Shown here in pieces: positions 49,593 to 57,392 of a DNA stretch of 61,944 nt. A program made the translations under genes and the position numbers. The stretch comes from a virus: positions 1 to 61,944 of the IMG/VR virus record IMGVR_UViG_3300036768_001294; one strand, 5' to 3'. Under the pieces are notes generated by a model. The model had not been told where the DNA came from. It made no database searches and saw only the letters and a list, made by a program, of their open reading frames with translations. Positions within the stretch are counted from its first letter, which is position 1. Each line of letters starts with the position of its first letter.

Positions 49593-49768
49593 ATATTTTC
49601 GATGAAGGCGAAATCGAATCTCGTCGCTGCCCATTTGCGAATCAAATCGCCTGCTCATGGCGGGGCGATTCATTTAAGGCAGTGCTTCAGCACTGCCGAG
49701 AACGCCATCCAGACGGTACGCCTTCATTTCGTTATCAACCACCAAGATCCGATCCTGCATTAGACTAA
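49568..49768 (+). CDS. Small zinc-finger-like protein
   Basis: 66 residues. 'CPFANQIACSWRGDSFKAVLQHCRERHPD' has a C-x8-C...H-C-x3-H arrangement resembling a single C2H2-type finger. A similar arrangement ('MCPYC...HREMYAHCRIHHP') occurs in the protein at 55358. Possibly DNA-binding. Confidence 0.5.
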   Translation: MVEPLDQVDIFDEGEIESRRCPFANQIACSWRGDSFKAVLQHCRERHPDGTPSFRYQPPRSDPALD

Positions 49769-49784
49769 TCGAGGTCTCGTCACA

Positions 49785-49916
49785 ATGCTATGGTTTGGTC
49801 CATTCGATTTCCATGTGCCGCATCGTCATTACTGCGTTGAACATGAGCATATTTGGTGGTGCACTCGGAGTAACTGCAAGGAGTGGATCTTAATCTGTTC
49901 CTTACACAATGCATAG
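49785..49916 (+). CDS. Very small Cys/His protein
   Basis: 43 residues from ATG 49785, with GAGG about ten bases upstream. 'HRHYCVEHEHIWWCTRSNCKEWILICSLH' holds four Cys and five His in 29 residues, fitting a small zinc site. It stands alone between two genes in an otherwise empty 177-base gap, which supports its reality. Confidence 0.45.
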   Translation: MLWFGPFDFHVPHRHYCVEHEHIWWCTRSNCKEWILICSLHNA

Positions 49917-49945
49917 TCTTGATAATCTAGTTGGAGGTGGGTTAG

Positions 49946-51451
49946 ATGGACATCAGACAGCAATTCAAGGCTGCCAGAAATCGAAGTGTGCCACTTGTCG
50001 GGATTGTCAGTCCCGATGCTGCAGCAACAATTTCCTGGATTCAAAAATCCTTGCCAAATGAGACGCCCATCACATTATGGGATTCAGCTAGAGGTCTTCT
50101 CGGCGCTAATAATCAAGGCGCTGAGAAAATCCTTGCCATAACGGGCATTGACAATGCCCTTGAATTGCGAAATCTAACGAGCGATCCCGTCAATTCGATG
50201 GATATCGTCTCGAAACTCCCAGAGCAATCCATTAGCATCTTCTTAAATTTACAAGCCCATTGGCATGCTCCAGAAGTTGCGCAGGCTGTGTGGAACCTGC
50301 GAGATCTCTTTAAGTCTGACTTTAGAACATGCGTGATAATTGGTCCCGAGCTGAAACCACCGCTTGTGCTCCATCACGATCTCGTTATTCTTGATGAACC
50401 ACTGCCCTCTGACGATGAGATTGCGCACATTGCACTCTCAATGTATGAGGCTGGTGGTCTTCCCACTCCAGATGAAACCGTCTTGCGGCGAATTTGCGAG
50501 ACTGTTCGTGGGCTCTCCGCGTTTGCCGCAGAGCAAGCCATTGCCCTGAGCATGAATGGCAAGGGCATGAATTTTCGTCTGCTTTGGCACCATAAGCGCA
50601 AGCAGATTGAAAATACGCCCGGATTGAAAGTGCATCTAGGTGGTGAGACCTTTCAGGATCTAGCCGGCCTAGACAGCGCCAAACACTTTATCAGCGGCCT
50701 CTTCCGCGGACCAAATCCTCCACGGGCTATTGTGTACGTCGAAGAAATTGAGAAAATGTTTGCAGGCTCCTCCAGCGATTTCGCTGGCGATGGTGGTGTG
50801 GCAAAGGATGCTCTTCAGACAATTCTCACCGAAATGGAGGAGAACGATTGGTCTGGCATGATTCTTGTAGGTCCACCAGGATCAGGAAAGAGCCTCATTT
50901 CGCGGGCGGTGGGTGCAACATTTGATGTGCCAACCATTGCCTTTGATTTGGGGGCGACTCGCCAATCATTGGTTGGTGCCTCGGAGCAAAATATTCGTGC
51001 GTGTTTCCGAGTGATTCAAGCGGTGGCGCAGAAAGGTGGAGCCTTTTGGATTGCCACTTGCAATAAACATGAAGTCCTACCGCCGGAGCTTCGGCGTCGG
51101 TTTCGTTACGGCATTTGGTACACGGGCATGCCGGATGAGCAGGAATTACAGGCTATCTGGAATTTGCAGCGTGCAAAATATCATATTCCAGAGAGTGATC
51201 CTATGCCAACAGGCATCCGTTACACCGGAGCCGATGTCCGCAACATTTGTGAGATTGCCTGGCGTTTGCAAATTCCGCTTAAGCAAGCTGCACAGTATAT
51301 TGTGCCAATTGCTATTTCCGATCCGCAGTCGATTTTGCGGCTTGAGGAAAGTGCCGATGGACGATTCCTCAATGCCAGTCATCCTGGTGTCTATCGGCGA
51401 TCAAAAGTTGAGAATGTGGAGCGACCGCGAAGATTAGCGATGGAGGGTTGA
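49946..51451 (+). CDS. Ycf46-like AAA+ ATPase with permuted Walker motifs
   Basis: 501 residues, with GGAGGTGGG upstream. Residues 95-165 ('SIFLNLQAHWHAPEVAQAVWNLRDLF', 'CVIIGPELKPPLVLHHDLVILDEPLPSDDEI') match the N-terminal domain of Ycf46-type ATPases. The AAA+ core is out of order: a Walker-B-like 'AIVYVEEIEKMF' (261-272) and 'DALQTILTEMEEND' come before the P-loop 'GPPGSGKS' (309-316). These are followed by 'FDLGATRQSLVGASEQNIR', sensor 1 'FWIATCNK' (N373) and 'LPPELRRRF' (Arg finger). In ordinary family members Walker B lies after the P-loop. All parts are present, so it is likely active. It lies near a DUF1257 gene. Confidence 0.8.
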   Translation: MDIRQQFKAARNRSVPLVGIVSPDAAATISWIQKSLPNETPITLWDSARGLLGANNQGAEKILAITGIDNALELRNLTSDPVNSMDIVSKLPEQSISIFLNLQAHWHAPEVAQAVWNLRDLFKSDFRTCVIIGPELKPPLVLHHDLVILDEPLPSDDEIAHIALSMYEAGGLPTPDETVLRRICETVRGLSAFAAEQAIALSMNGKGMNFRLLWHHKRKQIENTPGLKVHLGGETFQDLAGLDSAKHFISGLFRGPNPPRAIVYVEEIEKMFAGSSSDFAGDGGVAKDALQTILTEMEENDWSGMILVGPPGSGKSLISRAVGATFDVPTIAFDLGATRQSLVGASEQNIRACFRVIQAVAQKGGAFWIATCNKHEVLPPELRRRFRYGIWYTGMPDEQELQAIWNLQRAKYHIPESDPMPTGIRYTGADVRNICEIAWRLQIPLKQAAQYIVPIAISDPQSILRLEESADGRFLNASHPGVYRRSKVENVERPRRLAMEG

Positions 51452-51452
51452 G

Positions 51453-51899
51453 ATGAGGAAACACTTGCCTACCAAGATGGAAATTCTTGCCGACCTCTGC
51501 CGAGTAATGGAGGCGACCAAGTCTCCTCAATGGCCAAATGGTGATACGAGGTCATCTGTGTATTTTGCGAAAGGCTCTTATAGCCGTTATGCCGTCTATC
51601 ATGTCTTCACAAAAGGTTGGGAGCAAGTGCTTAAATCTCTCAACAAAGAGTTGGAGACTGTAGGCAAGGCAACTTTAAGAAATTTACGGGAGCGTGAGGA
51701 GATTGGCTCAGTCCCAAAACGTGAGTATGTTTATAAACCTAGGACTTGCTTGGCATGTGGAAAAGTGTTTAAATCATTTGGCCCGGAAAACCGGAAATGT
51801 CAGCGCTGCAAGACTCTAAGGCCTCACTTAGAGGCGGCTGGTGAAGAAGAATATCATCTCTATATACCATTTATCAGCCACGATAGCATGGAGATTTGA
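51453..51899 (+). CDS. Zinc-ribbon protein
   Basis: 148 residues starting one base after the ATPase stop. An alpha/beta N-terminal domain ('ADLCRVMEATKSPQWPNGDTRSSVYFAKGSYSRYAVYHVFTKGWEQVLKSLN') is followed by 'RTCLACGKVFKSFGPENRKCQRCKTLRP', a classical CxxC-x13-CxxC ribbon similar to ribbons in host and phage transcription-associated proteins. Probably nucleic-acid binding. Confidence 0.6.
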   Translation: MRKHLPTKMEILADLCRVMEATKSPQWPNGDTRSSVYFAKGSYSRYAVYHVFTKGWEQVLKSLNKELETVGKATLRNLREREEIGSVPKREYVYKPRTCLACGKVFKSFGPENRKCQRCKTLRPHLEAAGEEEYHLYIPFISHDSMEI

Positions 51900-51916
51900 A
51901 GTTTTGGGGGTTAGGT

Positions 51917-52303
51917 ATGGAAAGGACCGTGTATAAGCTTGTCTTTGTATCTGGTAGCCGTCTAGAGTCATACGCAGCGATTGCTGGAGCCAGAGTCCGT
52001 TATCGAGTTGGCCGTTGGGTCACAGCGCGGAAACATTTGGCTGAGCGCGGATATCATCTCTTGGTCTTTGATTCGGTTGAAAATTTACAAGATTTTATTA
52101 CGGCATATAATCTGGATGAAACGCTAGTCCATGGTTATCTGGCGCAGGCAGATGGAATTATCGACAATCTTCCACCGCCTGCCTTGTTTTACAAAGTCCG
52201 TAAGGACGAGTATGACATTTTGCCGACACCGGGAGCGAAGTGGCCGAAAGGGACGCTTATGGCCAAGCGAGTTAAATTAATCAAGCGCATTTTTGGGGGG
52301 TAA
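51917..52303 (+). CDS. Hypothetical protein
   Basis: ATG 51917 is preferred over TTG 51896. 128 residues: 'VYKLVFVSGSRLESYAAIAGARVRYRVGRWVTARKHLAERGYHLLVFDSVENLQDFI' has the look of a small alpha/beta domain that may have an SH3-like or ADP-ribosyl-binding fold, and the C-terminus is basic (KGTLMAKRVKLIKRIF). It converges with the minus-strand gene at 52314. Confidence 0.55.
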   Translation: MERTVYKLVFVSGSRLESYAAIAGARVRYRVGRWVTARKHLAERGYHLLVFDSVENLQDFITAYNLDETLVHGYLAQADGIIDNLPPPALFYKVRKDEYDILPTPGAKWPKGTLMAKRVKLIKRIFGG

Positions 52304-52313
52304 CTTGGCGTTG

Positions 52314-53060
52314 CTAGATGCCATCAAATCCATTGCCTTCGCTGTCCACGGTGCCATCCCTCGTGCTAGCATAACGTATTTGATAAGGCTCCCAAAATTC
52401 AGTAGGTAGCGCAGCATCACCGATATCCGCATGTCTCATACTCAACTCAAATTGGATCATACCATTATAAAACATTGATTTTGGTGGTGTCCCATCGCTT
52501 GCAATTTCATGCTGTAACGACCATTCATTCCACCCGGGACCGGGATGACCTAGCGACCACCGGCGTAAATTCTGTGCGGGTGCAACATGTGCCTTACTAC
52601 CAACCTCAACTGGCTTTCCATATGGTACATTTTTTGTATGAATGACATTTGTGAAATATATGTAATCATACATTTCGAAATAGAAAGTCCAATAAGTCCT
52701 GACTTCGCCATTATAACCATAAAAGGAATCATAAACTAGCCATGATCGTTCAGTCCATCCAGAGGACCTAAAAAGTGGATAATCAGCTAATCGCTTTATG
52801 CCAGCGCTAAGCCTACCAGTAAAGAAAGGTGTTTGTCCTTTAATTTTTTTAATAAGAAGCTCTGTCATCCACTCAAAGTGAGTTAAGGCTTTCTGATAGC
52901 TAACTTCGCGTGCCGCCGTGTCGTAGCCGGTTATAACTTTCCATCTAAAAAGATTATCTTGCATTGGTTCTTCAACATATGCCTTAGCAATGGCCCACAC
53001 ATCATAACGAAAGCAAATCATGACGGCTGGGGCAGTATAGTTAAGTAGTACCGTAGACAT
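52314..53060 (-). CDS. Lone minus-strand gene, HK97-gp10-like motif
   Basis: About 248 residues from the ATG at 53060; a TTG at 53102 is possible. It stands alone on the minus strand inside the early operon. 'FFTGRLSAGIKRLADY' and 'VPYGKPVEVGSKAHVAPAQNLRRWS' match the pattern of gp10-type tail-completion proteins and echo 'ADAIEFGAGPHVVPTRAILRWMQ' in the gene at 17490. The N-terminal region ('VLLNYTAPAVMICFRYDVWAIAKAYVEEP') is hydrophobic. A sigma70-like promoter precedes it. It may be a moron or a relocated morphogenesis gene. Confidence 0.6.
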   Translation of the reverse strand: MSTVLLNYTAPAVMICFRYDVWAIAKAYVEEPMQDNLFRWKVITGYDTAAREVSYQKALTHFEWMTELLIKKIKGQTPFFTGRLSAGIKRLADYPLFRSSGWTERSWLVYDSFYGYNGEVRTYWTFYFEMYDYIYFTNVIHTKNVPYGKPVEVGSKAHVAPAQNLRRWSLGHPGPGWNEWSLQHEIASDGTPPKSMFYNGMIQFELSMRHADIGDAALPTEFWEPYQIRYASTRDGTVDSEGNGFDGI

Positions 53061-53089
53061 AGCTTTTACAGTTCGCTCCTCATCTGAGT

Positions 53090-53115
53090 GTAGCTCGCGC
53101 AACGGCGCGAGAAGC
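53090..53115. promoter_or_regulatory. Hairpin in the leader of the minus-strand gene
   Basis: GTAGCT-CGCGC-AACG-GCGCG-AG-AAGCTAC forms a stem with the perfect inner helix CTCGCGC/GCGCGAG and a four-base loop. It lies between the promoter and the start of the minus-strand gene and has no T-run, so it may control translation or mRNA stability. Confidence 0.55.
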
Positions 53116-53158
53116 TACGCGGCTTTAGCCGAAGTAGAGTATTACAAGTATGTTGTCA

Positions 53159-53186
53159 ATTATACATCACGGTGCATTTCACACAA
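53159..53186 (-). promoter_or_regulatory. Sigma70-like promoter, minus strand
   Basis: Read on the minus strand: TTGTGT, a 16-base spacer and a perfect TATAAT preceded by TG. It points at the lone minus-strand gene about 100 bases away and would allow expression independent of phage operons. Confidence 0.6.
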
Positions 53187-53225
53187 GCATCGTCTCCTAA
53201 AAGGATTAGTAAAGGAGGGATTTTT

Positions 53226-53636
53226 ATGAGCCACATGGCACAAGTGAAGACGAAGATTCGTGATGAGACAGCTATTCTTGCTGCGGCAAAAGCTTTGGGA
53301 ATTCCCGTTGAACGAAACAAGGGAGCCCGCTTTTTTATGGGGACTTCTGAGATTTGTGATTTTGTTCTGAATCTCAGAGGTCGGTATGACTTGGGATTAA
53401 AACGTCAGCCTGATGGGACATATAGCTTCATTGCTGATGAAGAGCTTATCAACCCCGAGCGTTATTGCAGTCGTAGTGTCGAGGGAACAAACATGATTGG
53501 CAAGGGAGCCGGGAGATTCAAGCAGGAATATGCCTACGCAGTCTTGCAAGCCCAGGCGCGTAGGAAAGGTCAACGCCTTATGCGACAGGATCTTCCCAAT
53601 GGACGGATTCGCGTTATGATCACAGGTGGTCGATGA
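53226..53636 (+). CDS. DUF1257 (Ycf35-like) protein
   Basis: ATG 53226 with AAAGGAGGG upstream. 136 residues: 'MSHMAQVKTKIRDETAILAAAKALGI' and 'RYDLGLKRQPDGTYSFIADEEL', plus the C-terminal 'FKQEYAYAVLQAQARRKG', match DUF1257, whose plastid and cyanobacterial members are Ycf35. Function unknown in all hosts. The next but one gene is DUF2997, its usual partner, and a Ycf46-like ATPase lies 2 kb upstream. Confidence 0.8.
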   Translation: MSHMAQVKTKIRDETAILAAAKALGIPVERNKGARFFMGTSEICDFVLNLRGRYDLGLKRQPDGTYSFIADEELINPERYCSRSVEGTNMIGKGAGRFKQEYAYAVLQAQARRKGQRLMRQDLPNGRIRVMITGGR

Positions 53637-53667
53637 AAATCTTTTGAAATTCTTACAGGAGATTGGC

Positions 53668-53871
53668 ATGAAGCCAAGGCGAATTATTCAAAGCCGAAGC
53701 GGTGAGAGATTTATTGAATCAGATCTGGAGAATTGGGAAGAACAGTACGAGGCATGGCTTTCATCGAAAAAACCTTGCCCTCTACCCAGAAACCATCCAG
53801 CATTTCTAGCCCCAGAGAAATTTGGCTGTCATTACATTGAGGAGGAAACAATTGAAACGGATCGAGATTGA
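53668..53871 (+). CDS. Hypothetical small protein
   Basis: ATG 53668 with CAGGAG seven bases upstream; the frame opens earlier at GTG 53626. 67 residues: 'RRIIQSRSGERFIESDLENWEEQYEAWLSSKKPCPLPRNHPAFLAPEKFGCHYIEEETIE'. Acidic, no motif. It sits between DUF1257 and DUF2997 and overlaps the latter by 20 bases. Confidence 0.5.
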   Translation: MKPRRIIQSRSGERFIESDLENWEEQYEAWLSSKKPCPLPRNHPAFLAPEKFGCHYIEEETIETDRD

Positions 53872-54037
53872 GATCGATGAGCAGGGCGAAGTTTCCGTTG
53901 AAGTGAGTGGTGCTTATGGCCAGGAGTGCGAGGCCATGACGGCGGATATTGAGAAAGCCTTGGGCACCGTTTCCAGCCGTAAGCGCAAGAGTGAATATTA
54001 TCGAGCGCAGCGCCAACAACAACATATTCAGCAGTGA
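53852..54037 (+). CDS. DUF2997 protein
   Basis: TTG 53852 has GAGGAGG six bases upstream. 61 residues: 'KRIEIEIDEQGEVSVEVSGAYGQECEAMTADIEKALGTVSSRKRKSEYY' is a clear DUF2997 pattern ('I.I.I..DG.V..EV.G..G..C...T..IE.ALG.V..R..T.EYY'). DUF2997 commonly accompanies DUF1257 in cyanobacteria and other bacteria. Function unknown. Confidence 0.8.
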   Translation: MKRIEIEIDEQGEVSVEVSGAYGQECEAMTADIEKALGTVSSRKRKSEYYRAQRQQQHIQQ

Positions 54038-54044
54038 GGGAAAC

Positions 54045-54347
54045 ATGGAAAACATTCATATCGAGATTACTTCAGACGGTACGTGTATGGCTATTTGGAA
54101 AGATGAGCATAACCTAGATGAGTTAGGTGATCTTGAAGTCACTCGTCTATCTGATGTCGAATTTGATAACGAAGCTCAGGGATGGAGAGTGCACTTCAGG
54201 AATGGTGTAACCTTACCTGGTGTCTATAAAGAGCGTATTAGAGCTCTGGCTGCCGAGGTGAAATACGTTGAGGAACATCTTAGTGAATTTGCAGATTGGT
54301 TGCTGAATCGATCTACACCGATTATGTACGATCCAAGCATGTCCTAA
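54045..54347 (+). CDS. Hypothetical acidic protein
   Basis: 100 residues, with GAGGGA before ATG 54045. 'IHIEITSDGTCMAIWKDEHNLDELGDLEVTRLSDVEFDNEAQGWRVHFRNGVTLPGVYKERIRALAAEVKYVEEHL' looks like a short beta barrel followed by helices. Similar small acidic proteins are common in phage early regions as host-takeover factors. No family recognised. Confidence 0.55.
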   Translation: MENIHIEITSDGTCMAIWKDEHNLDELGDLEVTRLSDVEFDNEAQGWRVHFRNGVTLPGVYKERIRALAAEVKYVEEHLSEFADWLLNRSTPIMYDPSMS

Positions 54348-54375
54348 GATGTATAGAAGAGTGGAGGTACGGACG

Positions 54376-55290
54376 ATGGAAGAGCGCGTTAATCCGTTTG
54401 ATAATAGTCTGTGTCTTAGCATTAACATTCATAAGTTCGGTACGACTCGCAAGGTAAGACCGGATCTAGTGGAGACCGATGCAGATAAGAGACTTGTGAA
54501 AATTAGCAAGAAGATTTTTGACTCAAATGCGATGCAGCAGATCAATATGATCGATACGCAAATCCGGGATTACCTGAAGCGTTATACAATTGTTAATGCG
54601 CTTATGAAGCCGGGGATCTATTTGGTGCCACTTGATCATGTCACAGCTGTCGAGGAATTTATTCGGCAGAAGCTAGAAGATCGTGGCTATTGGATCTACC
54701 AGCTGGGTGAGGAATATGAGCTAGTCAAGGAGGAATTTCGTCAGAGGCTGGGTTCACTTTATAACGAATCCGACTATCCATCGGCTGAACGAGTCAAAGC
54801 TAAATTTAGTATTACTTATGAATGGTTAGCCATGGATGTTCCCCAGAAGCTGCAGTACATTAATCGTAACATTTGGCTGAGCGAGCAGGAGAAAGCGCAG
54901 CAGAAAATTCAAGTTGTTGCTGAGCGTATTGAGCAAATTCTGACGGCTTCGATGAGTGAGCTGATCAATCATCTCATTGATCGACTTACGGATCGAGAAG
55001 ATGGTAGGCGAAAGAAGTTTGCGAGCAACATGATCGAGCGCGCCCGAGAATTCTTTGAGACCTTCCAGGCGAAGAATATCATTGGCTCGGAAACGCTTAA
55101 TGAATTAGCTGCTCGTGGGAAACTTCTTCTGGATGGTATTGATGTAGAATCCCTTCGCGATCAAGCCCATCTACGAGAGAGCGTTCGTCAAGGATTTGAG
55201 AAAATTCGGGAGGCCATGAGCTCGATGGTCGTCGCGGCTCCAAGTCGTGCCTTGCAGTTAGAAGATGACGACTCCGACTCTCTCTTCTAG
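54376..55290 (+). CDS. DUF3150-like helical protein
   Basis: ATG 54376 has GGAGG about nine bases upstream. 304 residues: 'CLSINIHKFGTTRKVRPDLVETDADKRLVKISKKIFD ... IDTQIRDYLKRYTI ... KPGIYLVPLDHVTAVEEFI' then long helices ('QQKIQVVAERIEQILTASMSELINHLIDRLTDREDGRRKKFASNMIERAREFFETFQ') and an acidic tail. This pattern is like DUF3150 proteins, which in phages often lie near MoxR-type AAA+ genes. The family call is tentative. A strong terminator follows. Confidence 0.5.
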   Translation: MEERVNPFDNSLCLSINIHKFGTTRKVRPDLVETDADKRLVKISKKIFDSNAMQQINMIDTQIRDYLKRYTIVNALMKPGIYLVPLDHVTAVEEFIRQKLEDRGYWIYQLGEEYELVKEEFRQRLGSLYNESDYPSAERVKAKFSITYEWLAMDVPQKLQYINRNIWLSEQEKAQQKIQVVAERIEQILTASMSELINHLIDRLTDREDGRRKKFASNMIERAREFFETFQAKNIIGSETLNELAARGKLLLDGIDVESLRDQAHLRESVRQGFEKIREAMSSMVVAAPSRALQLEDDDSDSLF

Positions 55291-55299
55291 ATAAAGAAA

Positions 55300-55338
55300 A
55301 GCAAGGCTGCAACTTTCGGTTGCGGCCTTGCTTTTTTT
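55300..55338 (+). terminator. Rho-independent terminator
   Basis: AGCAAGGC-T-GCAAC pairs with GTTGC-G-GCCTTGCT around a five-base loop, followed by seven T. Confidence 0.9.
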
Positions 55339-55357
55339 CTTGACTATAGGAGGTGCC

Positions 55358-55723
55358 ATGCCCGGAGAAGATCATTGCGAGCTCGATGAAGATCTTGAAA
55401 CAATTCATTTAATGTGTCCTTACTGCCGAGATAGTATTTCTCCTTGGATATTTCCAACCCATCGTGAAATGTATGCGCACTGCCGCATACATCATCCCGA
55501 GAAAAAATCTCTCGTAGAAGGTTTGGAGCAACCGCCGGATGGTATTCAGATTTCCTATGAGCAGCGTGTAGAATCAGACTACGGTGGGTCTTATAATATC
55601 ATGCGATTTAAAGAGCTTGATGAAAGAGGTATTGATAATTGGATAGAGTGGGAGTCCATGGAGACCAAAGCTTTCGCAGATTTTCCCAATAGGAAGAGTA
55701 ATATGCTGAGGCCACTATCATGA
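55358..55723 (+). CDS. Zinc-finger protein
   Basis: ATG 55358 with AGGAGG upstream, right after the terminator. 121 residues: 'IHLMCPYCRDSISPWIFPTHREMYAHCRIHHPEK' gives a C-x2-C-x13-H...H-C-x3-H(H) array, a C2H2-like finger; the C-terminal half is acidic and unfolded-looking. It overlaps the RuvC-like gene by four bases. Possibly a regulator or nuclease accessory. Confidence 0.55.
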   Translation: MPGEDHCELDEDLETIHLMCPYCRDSISPWIFPTHREMYAHCRIHHPEKKSLVEGLEQPPDGIQISYEQRVESDYGGSYNIMRFKELDERGIDNWIEWESMETKAFADFPNRKSNMLRPLS

Positions 55724-56151
55724 TCTGGTTAGGCATCGATCCCGGACTCAGTGGCGGTATTGCTATCATACATCAAAATCTAGAGGCAATAGCCTGGAAA
55801 ATGCCACCCACTGAACGAGATATTGCTGATCTCTTACTGTCAATTTCCAAAATGGATGTGCATCTGTGTTTCATTGAGAGCGTGCACAGTTTGCCACGCC
55901 AAGGAGTGGCATCGACATTCAAATTTGGCCGAAGTTATGGATTCCTGCGTGGCTTGCTCGTCGCTTTTAAGATACCTTTTGATGAGGTCTCACCCTTAAA
56001 GTGGCAGCGAGCTATGGGCTGTTTAAGTCATGGTAACAAAAATGTTACGAAGGCAAAAGCCCAACAACTCTTCCCTCAACTCACTGTCACCCATGCAACA
56101 GCCGATGCTTTGCTCATCGCCGAATACTGTCGGCGTTCTCATCGAGACTAA
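55720..56151 (+). CDS. RuvC-like Holliday junction resolvase
   Basis: 143 residues, an RNase H fold. 'WLGIDPGLSGGIAII' (first Asp), 'LCFIESVHSLPRQGVASTFKFGRSYGFLRGLL' (Glu), and 'ATADALLIAEYCRR' (final Asp) give the RuvC catalytic set; 'VSPLKWQRAMG' is the typical central block. It cuts branched DNA before packaging or during recombination. It is grouped with the exonuclease and annealing-protein candidates. Confidence 0.88.
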   Translation: MIWLGIDPGLSGGIAIIHQNLEAIAWKMPPTERDIADLLLSISKMDVHLCFIESVHSLPRQGVASTFKFGRSYGFLRGLLVAFKIPFDEVSPLKWQRAMGCLSHGNKNVTKAKAQQLFPQLTVTHATADALLIAEYCRRSHRD

Positions 56152-56230
56152 TCATGGATCTACATCCAGGTCCTTGTCCTTGGTGTTATCGGGTGTTTTG
56201 TTGCCGGTGTTCTAGCTTGAAGGAGCCAGA

Positions 56231-57220
56231 ATGCTTAGTCAAGAACAACGTGATCGACGAAGACAATCCATTGGTGGATCAGACATTGGAGTTATTGCAG
56301 GAGTCAACCCTTATAAGTCAGCATATGACTTATATCTCGAAAAGATCGGTGAGAAAGCCGATGATGCCCAAAATGATGCACAGTACTGGGGACTCCTGCT
56401 AGAAGAGCCGATTGCAAAGTTTTACTCCATCCAGCATCAAGAAATCCTACATGCCTTCACAGAAACCCTCATTCATCCAGATTATCCATTTCTTACCGCC
56501 AATCCTGATCGCGTCATTCTTGATGAAAATGGTCAGGCAAAACGAGTCATTGAGATTAAAACTGCTGGCATTGGCGGCATCAAACACTGGCATGATCAAG
56601 ATTCCCCTGGTAAACTGAGACCACCCGATTATGTCTCTCTTCAAGCCAATTGGTATGCTGGATTTCTTGAGTGTCAAGAGATCGATATTGTTCTCTTGCA
56701 CTTTTGCGAATCTTTTGACACGAATCGTTATGTCGAATTTCGGATGGACTTCGATCCTGAGCTCTTCAGACTCAGCGTTGAGATGGCCGTCGATTTCTGG
56801 CAGAATCATGTCATGCCGCAAAATCCTCCACTTCATACATGCACTCCAAAGGAATTCGATCATTATTTGCAGCGCAAATTCCAAGAGAGTACGGAAGAAA
56901 TCATTGAGTCAACGGCCGAGCTCGATCAGTTAGCCAGCAAATATGCGCACGCCAGTCATCAAGAAGATTTCTGGCATCGCCAGAAAACAATGCTGGCAAA
57001 TTTGTTCAAGCAAGCGATTGGTGAGAAATCCGGCATTATGGGAAAAAACTGGATTTGTCGCTGGGTTCCCATCAAGAGCGGTGGTGTGGATTGGCGAGCC
57101 CTCGCTGCTAGCAAAAATCCCAGCTATGAAGAATTGAAACAGTTTGAGCGTCCGGGTTACCGGCGCTTATATTTTCGCATGAAAGAGCAGGTGGATGACA
57201 TTCGGTCCGATGCATTATAG
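56231..57220 (+). CDS. YqaJ-type viral recombinase / exonuclease
   Basis: 329 residues. 'RRQSIGGSDIGVIAGVNPYKSAYDLYLEKIGE', 'QYWGLLLEEPIAKFY', 'LTANPDRVILDENG' and 'RVIEIKTA' form the lambda-exonuclease-like PD-(D/E)xK core, with D in NPDR and the ExK in EIK. A C-terminal ~100-residue extension follows. It resects double-strand ends to feed the annealing protein at 57836. Confidence 0.9.
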   Translation: MLSQEQRDRRRQSIGGSDIGVIAGVNPYKSAYDLYLEKIGEKADDAQNDAQYWGLLLEEPIAKFYSIQHQEILHAFTETLIHPDYPFLTANPDRVILDENGQAKRVIEIKTAGIGGIKHWHDQDSPGKLRPPDYVSLQANWYAGFLECQEIDIVLLHFCESFDTNRYVEFRMDFDPELFRLSVEMAVDFWQNHVMPQNPPLHTCTPKEFDHYLQRKFQESTEEIIESTAELDQLASKYAHASHQEDFWHRQKTMLANLFKQAIGEKSGIMGKNWICRWVPIKSGGVDWRALAASKNPSYEELKQFERPGYRRLYFRMKEQVDDIRSDAL

Positions 57221-57230
57221 GAGAGAAGTG

Positions 57231-57377
57231 ATGGATGAGCTCAGGGGTTTTGCTGAGTATGAGTTTTATCATCAAGAAGATTCAGAGATCGATGCACTTT
57301 ACGAGGATTTCTTCAAAAGTACCGATATAAGCCTTGCCGCTTATAAACTTTTCAGAGAATTTGATGATGATCTCTGA
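57231..57377 (+). CDS. Small acidic protein
   Basis: 48 residues from ATG 57231, with GGAGAG six bases upstream. 'DELRGFAEYEFYHQEDSEIDALYEDFFKSTDISLAAYKLFREFDDDL' is strongly acidic and helical. It could mimic DNA or bind a nuclease. It lies between the exonuclease and the ARGKRP fusion gene. Confidence 0.5.
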   Translation: MDELRGFAEYEFYHQEDSEIDALYEDFFKSTDISLAAYKLFREFDDDL

Positions 57378-57392
57378 AAGATGGAGATGACA

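Noticed and set aside
56154-56402. 82-codon frame with CPWC...CCRC
   Set aside because: The first 25 residues look like a zinc ribbon, but the frame runs 170 bases into the exonuclease gene and lacks a binding site; too weak to list as a gene.
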